Source of the DNA: Taxawa tesnikishii (nom. ined.)
Lineage: Eukaryota > Ascomycota > Dothideomycetes > Dothideales
Direction: 5' to 3'
Length of the DNA stretch: 64,000 nucleotides
NCBI GenBank assembly: GCA_030247885.1
Contig: JAPDRO010000010.1
Location: 496,001-560,000 of the forward strand
Shown here in pieces: positions 41,563 to 50,584 of the stretch. A program made the position numbers and the translations under genes. The notes under the pieces were generated by a model that saw nothing but the letters and a program-made list of their open reading frames with translations, was not told where the DNA came from and made no database searches. Each line of letters opens with the position of its first letter. Position 1 is the first letter of the stretch.

Positions 41563-43920
41563 ACGTGATTCCCCACTTGATGACCGATCCCACATGATGA
41601 CCGATTTTGCGCATTACCAACAACCAACTTTTTCCTACTCCACAATGGACCACAACACTCGTATAGCTTGCGCAATAGAGGATTTAGAGTCGCAAGAGCG
41701 TATAAACTATGCCGTGACTGCGCGAAAGTGGAACATCGACCGTAGAACACTAGCAAAGCGCTACAAAGGCGAAACAGGCACAGTCCAAGAAGCCATCTCT
41801 TACACGCGCCGGAAGCTCACAGATGCGCAAGAAGAGGTGCTTGTTGCGCATCTGAATAGACTTACGGATCGTGGCCTTCCACCGACACCGCAGATGCTTA
41901 AGAATATTGCCGAACAGATTGCAAAGACTAAGCTTGGAAAGAACTGGGTCACTCGCTTCTACCAGCGTCACCGCGATCGCCTCACTAGCATCTACCTACG
42001 AACAATTGATCACAAGCGCAAGGTTGCAGATAACTCGCACTACTTCCAAGAGTTCTTTGACCTAGTCAGTTTTCTCCCACCTGCGTTGTAGTAGCGTGCA
42101 GCCTGCTTCTAGTATGCGCGTCTAACGCTCTTAACCTAGCTTCACAAAAAGATGGAGCAGTACGACGTCACGCCGTCAAACACGTACAACTTCGACGAGA
42201 AAGGCTTCTTGATAGGCCTCTCTAGGTCTACGAGAAGAATCGTCTCACGCGAAGCAATAGAAAGTGGGCGCTTGCTCGGTGCAAGTCAGGATGGCAGCCG
42301 GGACTTCATCACGCTTATTGCTTCCATCTGCGCCGATGGAACGCACCTTCCACCTGCACTTATCTACCAAAGCGAGTCGGGAGACTTGCAAGACTCTTGG
42401 TTAGAGGATTTTGACGGCGAAAAACAGTCGGCATACTTCGCTAGCTCGGAGAAGGGGTGGAGTAATGAGGTTTTGGGGTTGCAGTGGCTGGAGCACGTGT
42501 TTGACCACAACACACGGCGAAAAGCAGCAAGAGATCAACGCCTGCTTATCCTAGACGGCCACAATAGCCATGTAAACCTTGGTTTTGTTGACTACGCCGA
42601 TTGCAACCGGATTCTACTCGCCGTTCTCCCTCCACACTCGACCCATAGCCTGCAACCTCTCGATATCGGCCTGTTTTCGCCTCTTTCGACCTACTACTCG
42701 CAAGAAGTCAACGAGTTTCTAAGCAATGGCGGAGGTCTCACTCATGTTACAAAGCGGCAGTTCTGGACATTCTTCCACGAGGCGTGGAAGCGCGCATTTA
42801 CGGAGAAGAACGTCAAAAGCGCATGGGAAGCGGCTGGGATTCACCCGTTCAACCCCGAGCGTGTGATAGCCACAATCACACGGAAGAGCACCACGCCTGA
42901 GCCGCAGCAAGTTCGAACACCTACTTCAGCACGCTCTCTACGCCGTGTGTTCAACCGATTACAAAAGGAAGGCCATGTTGACGTAGAAGCGCGTACTTTC
43001 CTTCGCGCTAGCGAAAAGCTAGCTACTAAGCTAGAGATCTCACAGCATGAGGTTCAAGGCTTGAAGAGGGCGCTGGTACAAGAGAAGAAGAAGCGGAAAC
43101 GCGGAAAGCGGCTGAACCTGTACGAAGAAGGCGAGAGTGCAGGTCAAGCGCGGTTTTTCAGTCCCTCTCGGGTTGAGCGAGCTCGGCAGCAAGCAGCTAA
43201 CGAAGCGGAGGTGGAGCGCCAACGCAAGCAAGCTATACAAGATCGGAGGGTTGAAGCAGCTAGAGCACGAGCAGACAAAGCGCGTGAGAGGGAGGAAAGA
43301 AAGGCCGCGCGTGCTGCGGCGCGGGAGGCAGCCAAAGTAGAGCGTGAACGTGAAAAGGCCGAACGAGCGGCAAAGAAAGCAGCGCAACAAGCGAGTAAGC
43401 TTGCGCAAACTACTAAGCAGCCTCGGGCTGCTACCATAGAAGAAGGAGAAGTGATAGTAGTAAGGGCAGCGAAAGTAGACGCTGCTAAGCCTAGGAAGAG
43501 GGGTCTCGAAGAGGAAGGGGTAGGGGTGCCCCAGAAGAGGCTTCACGCGCAGCCTTCCACACATCGCACTCAGCAAGATAAAAGCGATTCGGATGCCATT
43601 ATAGGTTCTACGGAGTCTAAGCTTCAGCGTGCTGTTACTTCCAGAGGGAGGGTCTCTAGTCCTACTTTGCGCCAGCGAAAGGCAAGTTGGGTACCAGTTT
43701 CGCAAAGGTTACGCTCCGGGCGTAGCACACAGCCGCCCTTACGATATTTCCAAGTTAGTTAGTAGGCAGAATAGCTCTGTTACTAGTCTTCTTAAAGTAT
43801 ATAGAACATCAGGTTAATGCATCTAGTGGTTCAATTGTTAGAGCTGTGCTTTCATGTTTAGCTAAGATGTGCAAAATCGGTCATCATGTGGGATCGGTCA
43901 TCAAGTGGGGAATCACGTTA
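41561..43920 (+). mobile_element. Fot1/pogo-type transposon H, apparently intact
   Basis: It is flanked by TA at 41561-41562 (shared with G) and 43919-43920. The left end reads ACGTGATTCCCCACTTGATG and the right end is its inverse. Each end has two tandem copies of TGATGACCGAT. Terminal repeats match over about 48 bases with no mismatch that I can see. One transposase gene with one intron fills the interior. Confidence 0.92.
41645..43762 (+). CDS. Intact transposase of H with a 75-bp intron (680 aa)
   Basis: Exons 41645-42064 and 42140-43762; intron 42065-42139 with donor GTCAGT, a likely branch site CTTAAC and acceptor CTAG. The join gives FFDL-LHKKMEQYDVTPSNTY in frame. I chose the ATG at 41645 because an earlier one lies inside the terminal repeat. 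Helix-turn-helix YAVTARKWNIDRRTLAKRY, second DNA-binding part GKNWVTRFYQRHRDRL, core NFDEKGFLIG, LLILDGHNSHV and LQPLDIGLF. The C-terminal third is a Lys/Arg/Glu/Ala coiled coil (KAREREERKAARAAAREAA), and the tail is basic. No stop, frameshift or missing catalytic residue is visible. It is the best candidate in the window for an autonomous element. Confidence 0.9.
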
Positions 43921-44786
43921 GTGCATCCTGTTGTTCAAGAACTAGCGGCTTGCCACTGTTCGTCTGCAAAGTTGCCGCCGGCCATCTATTCGGTAGCAGA
44001 AACACCCCCGGCGATAAGGTGCTCCAACGATGATGTTCCTGCAGTGCCGCTGCACGATGTGCAATAACGTGCGAGGCAGCGAGAATCTGCAAGCCTTCGC
44101 GCTGTGCCGTGCCTTTCCACCAATCACTATCGCAGATCGCCCACACGTTTCATGAGACCTCAGCTTGTCGACGGCCGGAACAACTCTGCATCTCTGCGGT
44201 GACGACGCTTCAAGACAGCGATGCACGACAGCGTGAACTGTGTCAAACTGATAATGGCCTGGGTGGAGACGGGACCGGCGTCGCAATCTGACTTTCGGCT
44301 CGCAACCTAGACCCCAGGACGTTTTCTAGCACCGCTATCGTTCCTATCAAAGGGCAGACGACGTTGGCTCCCTATGGGAATCAGATTGAACGGAGCGAAC
44401 TCTATATGAAACGTGGAGAGTGCAGCGGTTCGTATTTGCCGACTGAGCCGTACGCGACCACACCAAAGGCAAGCCACCTTCTGCACTGCACTTCGGCAAG
44501 ACGAACGACCACTAAGCACTCTCTGCGGCGCAAGTGGAATGAGGGACCCGCGAACGGGCGATAAATGCTTGCTTTCAGCCACCTAAGGGGCACATGCTCT
44601 GATCGCCATACACATTCACCACGATGTACCGTCTCTCTGGTTTACAGCTCCCTCGTAGTTGGTATCGCGCTGCCTGCATGCCTTGCTACCTAGGACGCTT
44701 CTGTGTCAGTCTCCTCTGCCGATCCCTTGACCCTCAAGCACTGCGACTCAGGCTGAGACACTTTTACAGTCCTGTCTTGTGTCGCA
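43921..44786. other. Intergenic; no supported gene
   Basis: Short ORFs in several frames have no motifs. It includes the promoter side of the SAT4-type gene at 44787. Confidence 0.35.
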
Positions 44787-46181
44787 ATGGGATCCTTTCG
44801 CGTTGAAACATGGACATTGTATTCTGTCGGGGTATTGTTCGTATCATGCAGACTGTAAGTATCACCGTCTGCTGTAGCGAGTCACATATAGGTTAACAGT
44901 ACAACGCAGTCTCGTGCGAACCCGGAAGCTGGGTGGTTCTCAGAGATGGCAGTTCGAAGATTGGATGGCGGTTCACACCATCTTCTGGTTTACCCTCCTC
45001 ATACTGGCGCTCAATAAGATCGTCTACGGCGGTGGCTCGAACTTCATGACATCTGAGGAGCAGGCTGTCCTAACACCAAAGACGAAAGCGGAGAGGGCAT
45101 GCACCTCAAAACCTAGGCGTACCATGGCAGACCTTGCTAACGCCCGTCCAGATAGCAGGGAGCAGATGGGTGCTGGTCTCCGAGCAGGCCATGATCCTAA
45201 CCGTATGGTCTTGCAAAGTTATCATGATCATCATATACCGGCGGTTGACGTGCGTCAAACCCCCATCCCCTACGTTCTTACCATGACTGGTTCAACAAGC
45301 CATACAGAGAAGGGCTCAAGCAAGCCAGACTGATCAACGCCGTTGCCATTTGAGTCTTCCTTGGCTTCGTCGCCACCGAGATTGCTCTGTTCACCGCATG
45401 CCGTCCCTTTTGGGGTTACTGGAGCGTCCCTGCCCTATCAACACAATGCTGGTCTTACTGGAACTTTGAGTATGTGGAGGGCGTGTTCAACATCACGGCT
45501 GATGTTGCTATGCTTCTGGTTGCCATTCCAATTGTGGCAAAGGTCCGCCTGCCTCTAGCGCAAAAGGCGCCAATTCTTGGGATCTTCGGGATGGGTGTGT
45601 TTGTCGTTACCGCCGCTGTTCTCACCAAGGTGTATTGCTTCGTTCCTAGCCTCTTGAGCTACGAGTATGCCCCACTCTATTCTCCTCGACTTACGGCATC
45701 GCTAACCCATTCGACCAGATACCTCAACTGGTATGCTCGCGAAGCATCTATTGGCGTCATCGTCACCAACCTCCCGGCGGTCTGGTCCTTCCTGCGCGAC
45801 GTGTTTCCCGAGCTGAAACGCCGGGGTTACCGTACGGCTTCGGACTCACGCAGCAACACACAGGGCTGGGGAACGTCGGGCGGAACGCGCAGCAACACAC
45901 GTACCGCCGACTACGACATGCAGCGCATGGGCATTGCGGACCTGGTCAAGCGCAGCACAAGCGAAGAACGTATCATCACGCCGTCGAGCGGCGGGTTCGG
46001 CGGGTTCGGCGGGTTCAGTGGGCTCAAAATCGAGAAGCATACCACGTTCAATGTGGAGGAAGACACGCGGAGCGATCTTGAGCTTGGACTGGGCCTGGAG
46101 CATCCACTACCGGCGAGGATTTTGGTGCATGAGATCTCGGACGTGCATGGTGGCAGGAGCAGGACGTTCGTTTCAGCCTGA
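44787..46181 (+). pseudogene. SAT4/rhodopsin-domain membrane protein with one in-frame stop, five exons
   Basis: Exons 44787-44854, 44910-45096, 45152-45249, 45308-45631 and 45719-46181 give 379 codons plus stop in a continuous frame. The start is MGSFRVETWTLYSVGVLFV. Characteristic phrases are WQFEDWMAVHTIFWFTLLIL, ALNKIVYGGGSN, ERIAGSRWVLVSEQAMIL, ACRPFWGYWSVP, VFNITADVAMLLVAIPI and NWYAREASIGVIVTNLP. This is the seven-helix fungal SAT4-type integral membrane family, whose functions are mostly unknown. Two oddities: a TGA at 45351-45353 where the frame otherwise reads AVAI-stop-VFLGFVATE (relatives have Trp, so TGG to TGA), and a GC donor (GCATGC) at intron 2. The cytoplasmic tail has GGFGGFGGF repeats. 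Otherwise well preserved, so inactivation is recent, or the stop is an error or polymorphism. Confidence 0.8.
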
Positions 46182-46194
46182 CCCGGCGCCAGCC

Positions 46195-47484
46195 ATGATT
46201 TGGAAGGGTTACTTCTCCCTTTCATTGACCATACCGCCACTCGATCCTCTGCTTTGGTGGCGCGTTGGGCGGGGCAAAAACTGGAGTACGCACGCAACAG
46301 GACAAGTCGATCTTCTCCTCACGCGAGAGGCTAAAGATGGCGTCCATGGGAGTCATGCTTACTTCACGTCCAATCGGTCACCTGGAATGCTTGTAGTCGA
46401 AGCACGCCACGCTAGGGACGGCGTGGTGATGGGTTCTACCGCGTTTACAAGTAAAGATTCCCCTCAAGCCTTGAATAGGCCACTTACTATCACCCAACTT
46501 GGGCAACTTCAATATCTCTTCGAACACACTGTCCCTAGCCATTTAGAGGACGAACTCCGAGCAGCAAAGGCAGACTACTTCGAGACTGAGTTGCGCGGCG
46601 CCCCGTCTCCTCATCCACTAACTTCCGCTACCCCTAGTGTGTCCGATATCCGTGTAGGCGACTGGACTTACACGGTATATCCTGGATTGGTGGTACTTCC
46701 GTTGTACATGCTGCGTCGCATTGTAGCGGGTCAATGGCAGCATTCAAGATTTTGACACGAGGACATCGTAGAAGTACAAAAGTCGCCGAAAGGGAGATCC
46801 AAGTTTACGAGGATATTGCACGGGCTTTAAAGCGACACAGCAACCGGGAGTACGTCATGCGACTCAAAGACGTCTTCTACGAACGAGAACGTGGTCGAAA
46901 TTACATTTATGGGACTATGGATCAAGTCTATCTCTTGTACATACCCCTCGCTCAGGGTACCTTAGACGAACTTGTACTCAACAAAGGACTCCGGACCCCT
47001 TCCCGAGAAACGAAATTGATCTTTCTTTACCAGCTCTTACAAGGGCTCGACGCCTTCCATTCCGCTTGCTGGCTCGACCGGGATCTCAAGCCCCAGAACA
47101 TTGGCATCGTCAGCATCGACCCGCCGAAAGCTGTTATCATTGACCTTGGTCAAGCCTGCTTCCTGGGTTCTCGACCGGGTTTCCCACCAGCCCAGGTACA
47201 TGTGGAACGATTGGATATCTCGCACCAGAGCTCGAGAACACTGACTACAGTGAGGATAAGTTGTACGGGAAACCCATTGATGTATGGGCGCTTGGCTGCG
47301 TTGCATATCAGATGTTCCTTGGTCCGCATCCCTGGAGGGAGAAGAAGAATCAACGGAGGGAACCGGTGAACTAGGAGGGTATTGCCATTTACGAGCGTGC
47401 TTACCACAGTCTGGAGACTTCGGTAGCTGGAAGTATCGAGTCCCTTCTTGCGGGTATGTTGACGGAAGCTCCGTGCTTTCGTAG
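46195..47484 (+). pseudogene. Protein kinase-like pseudogene with FHA-like N-terminus
   Basis: It begins only 13 bases after the previous stop. The first frame (from MIWKGYFSLSL) has WWRVGRGKNWSTHATGQVDL and GSHAYFTSNRSPGMLVVEA, like the FHA-type N-terminal part of a fungal kinase family. At the glycine loop the frame shifts (PGF to GGTSVVHAASHCSGS, near 46690). The second frame gives AAFKILTR, then WLDRDLKPQNIGI (catalytic loop, normally HRDLKPxN) and VIIDLGQAC (DLG in place of DFG). A second shift near 47196 precedes CGTIGYLAPELE and IDVWALGCVAYQMFLG, and a TAG near 47370 precedes the last helices. At least two frameshifts and one stop make this a pseudogene. The DLG motif and the Leu in the HRD position were unusual even before decay. 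Confidence 0.75.
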
Positions 47485-48184
47485 TACAGGTGGGATGTGT
47501 TTATCCCACCCACTTTTCTCGGCGATAAGGGCTATGGCACAGACAAACGAAATTGCTACAGGCAGGAAACGGGACAAAGAGCAGTACGCTCAACAGTCAG
47601 TGGACCCAACTAGCTGACAGCGATTATAGCGATTATAGAGCAGCGGTCTTACCGTGCAGGCATGGAGAAGGCTCCGGGACCAGAACGCATCATCTCTGTA
47701 GCTGCGGCTAAACGTGAGGGTCAAGCATATACTGCCTACGCCTGATGAGTTGTACATATGTAAACCACGTGATGTTCTTTCCGCCTCATAAAGGATGAAA
47801 GTCAGCGGGTCGTATCAACATAAACCGCGAGGAAGTTAGCCACGCAGTGAAGCTCTTGTGGAAGGAGCACTGCATACATCACCACCTTCCCCGGCTCAAT
47901 CTCTTGCGGTCAAATCAAGCAGCGTGGCGTCGTTTATCGAGGCGGCAAATCGCCCCTTCCGTTTAAGAGACAAGCGGCTGTCCGTCCAATGACGTTTCGA
48001 ACAAAATCCGGATCATATACTTTCTACACACACACGATAGAGCACATAGAGAACGTGCGGTTATGGCTAAATTCACAGATCCTGAATTGCAACTACTGTA
48101 CCTCGGCAGAAGTCTCGGAAGTTCTCCGCGTAGATCGTTGCAACGCGTCAACTAGAATAGCACTCTATCAATTCAACCACCACT
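47485..48184. other. Decayed sequence with a terminal-repeat scrap
   Basis: Positions about 47821-47852 (taaaccgcgaggaagttagc) resemble the end of a Fot1-type terminal repeat, but no partner end is clear. A short open stretch at 47635-47745 (RSYRAGMEKAPGPERI) may be the tail of the kinase pseudogene. Nothing else supported. Confidence 0.4.
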
Positions 48185-49279
48185 ATGGCGCCACAGACTC
48201 GTGCTCTTGCTGCAATATCGCGTAATAGACGTCGCCGTGCTGAGCTCTCTCCAGCTACGAGGAATCAGATCATAGGAGCTGCTGCTGCTGGAATGCGACA
48301 GTATCAAATACGCGACCTATTCAACGTGACGGCTCCTACCATCAACAGAACCATCAACCAAGCCTCTGAGCAACCACACGGTGTCTCCAAGCCTCGCTCA
48401 GGCCGTCCACAGTCTTGTATAGAGCGTACAAAGCGTGCAATTCTTCGTTATGCACGTAAGAATCCATTTTACACCTACAATTAGCTTCTAAAGGACCTCC
48501 AGCTAGATTGCAGCCATGCTACCATCTACCGGATTCTAAAGGACCAGGGGATCAAAGATTGGGTTGCCAAGAGACGTCCTTTGTTATCAGAGGCCTTAGC
48601 TAGAAAGAGAAGAAACTAGTGCGAGTTACATAAGCATTGGAGTGTTGAAGACTGGCTGAAAGTCATCTTTTCAGATGAGTGCTCTATAGAGCGTGGATCT
48701 GGCAAACCAGTCGCCTTTGTATGGCGTGCTGCTGGCCAGGCATGGCAGAGAGATAAGGTACAACCACATAACAAGAGCAAGGACATACGTGTTATGGTAT
48801 GGGGTGGTATATACAGCAGCCAGAAGACTGAGTTGATTGTTATGCGTAGGGATATGGAGTCAAAGAGGCAAGGTTACTTAGCAAACTCATACATTGATGC
48901 TCTTACTATGGGCCTCCTTCCTATGTACCAGAAAGAGCTGCTATTTCAACAAGATAACGCCAAAGTTCATACAGCTAAAAAGTCAGCAGCTTTTCTCAAA
49001 GATCAAGGCATCAAACTGCTGGAAGACTGGCCTCCATACTCACCAGATCTGAACCCTATTGAGCATGTGTAGGCTATGCTGAAGAAGGAGGGTTTTCACC
49101 GCTATCCTGGTATAGATCTATGGAGTGGTAGTGATGAGGTTCTTCATGAAAGGATAGAAGATGCTCTTGTTCATACATGGGATCATATCAGCAGCAACAT
49201 AGTGTATAATTGTGTTGTAAGCATGGTAGATAGGATCCAGGCTTGCCTTCAGAATGATGGCTGGTACACCAAATACTGA
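48185..49279 (+). pseudogene. Tc1-like transposon (DDE_3 transposase), three stops
   Basis: One frame aligns end to end. MAPQTRALAAISRNRRRRAE, helix-turn-helix YQIRDLFNVTAPTINRTI, a GRPQ link, then the catalytic core: VIFSDECSIERGSG, MVWGGIYS, LLFQQDNAKVHTA and DWPPYSPDLNPIEHV. The Asp-Glu spacing is about 34-35, typical of Tc1. Length (~365 codons) is normal for the family. TAG stops interrupt at 48482-48484, near 48619 and at 49070-49072; relatives would have Gln, Trp and Trp. All three changes are CpA-to-TpA on one strand or the other, as RIP produces. The sequence after the ORF (GAAGAAAATCACTG) looks like a Tc1-type end, but I could not find its partner on the left. Confidence 0.85.
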
Positions 49280-49814
49280 AGAAAATCACTGTTCCTGGAT
49301 AACCATGCAAATCTCCAATTTTTGAACTATTCCATACTCAATTTGCTAGTGAATTGCTAGTGTTGCTAGTACAAAACATGGGGTGGTGCATCAGAGGGTG
49401 GGATTCAGATTCGGAGAATTCCGAGACTTTTGACGATGTACAGTAGTCAAGAACTGAGTGCTATGATTCGTCTTGTGGGAAATACAGTGCTTCGATGCAC
49501 CTCTTCCCCGCCGTCAAATTGCCTCTCAATCGCGCGGAAGCTCTTTCGATCCCCTCGCCTCAACGATACTCACCCCAGTCAGTGTAGGTAGAGACCCAAG
49601 TGCCTGGGAGCGTGGATTGCTAAGTTTGCGGAGTGCAGCCCTCAGATCTCGAACGCTACGGACGTGCTCGACAGATAGAACATGATGAATCTCATGAAGG
49701 GGAGCATACGCGATGCTTCCGTACATTCCAACACTGCGAATCATCTTAGTCCGGTTGTATGAGTAAGAGGCATTGACCGCCTGGAGAACCTGCACGTTCC
49801 TTGCAAAGACTGCG
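49280..49814. other. No supported gene
   Basis: A flank between the Tc1-like and Fot1-like relics. Short ORFs only. Confidence 0.35.
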
Positions 49815-50190
49815 GGCTGTACACGCGCTCTGGAGGGCGGTGGTGTTGCACGAACAGCTCCGTCACCGCGTCACACCATCTTGTTACGGCCTCGTGACTT
49901 GTCGCATCAAAACGCGCGCTGTCAGTCTGACGAGTCCACATGCGTGGGATCTCAAGATGGCGAGTCTTGAAGCAGTCGAGCCACCTCTCGCCAACTGGTC
50001 GTGGAGATGGTGGTGGTTTCTTCGACAGCTGCACGCGTCCGCGTCGGACTTCCTCGGTCATTTGCACGACTAAGGCAGGCGGAGCAGGAAGGCCGGTACG
50101 CGTAAGACGTGCAATCCATCGGACTAGCGTCTTCTCTTCCGCGTTCGAAAGGATCTGCTCTATTTCGTGCGCGGTTGCGCGTGGTTATAC
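49815..50190 (-). pseudogene. Fot1-type transposase fragment (N-terminal half)
   Basis: Minus-strand translation in one frame covers EEKTLVRWIARLTRTGLP, VQLSKKPPPSPRPVGERWLD, RMWTRQTDSARFDATSHEAV and HHRPPERVYS. This matches residues ~60-170 of the transposases of C, E and J. It stops just before the first catalytic motif, and no terminal repeats are visible. A truncated relic. Positions 50191-50584 to its right hold no gene that I can support. Confidence 0.8.
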
Positions 50191-50584
50191 ATCGTCGTAC
50201 GTTTACACTGTGCGAAGACGTGACCATTGCGACAATGCAAATGGTTGAGCAACAAAAGTTATGGCCAACCGTTTTTCCAAGTATCAGGACAGATTGAACG
50301 TGATTATCTGTTAGAAGAGCCCACCTTCCATCTGGACGGATCTGTGCTTCGAACGAAGAGATGGCAACGCTTTCTCAACGTTATTATGATCTCGACTTCC
50401 GAATGCAGCTTCAACCTTCTGCCGTTCGATGATCTTATCAAGGGACTGAGGAAGCCCACTAATCGATCGAGGCTCAGAAGTGAAAACCCTCAACGTAGAT
50501 CCAACGATGTCTGGGGATGTTGAGTACCGAGAAGCGCGTTCGTCTTTCCAAGAACAAAACTTCGCGGAACAAAATCAACGCAGA

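Noticed and set aside
44787-47484. SAT4-type gene and kinase as one fused gene or operon-like unit
   Set aside because: The SAT4-type frame ends in its own stop with a typical tail, and the kinase has a different history of decay; closeness alone is not enough.
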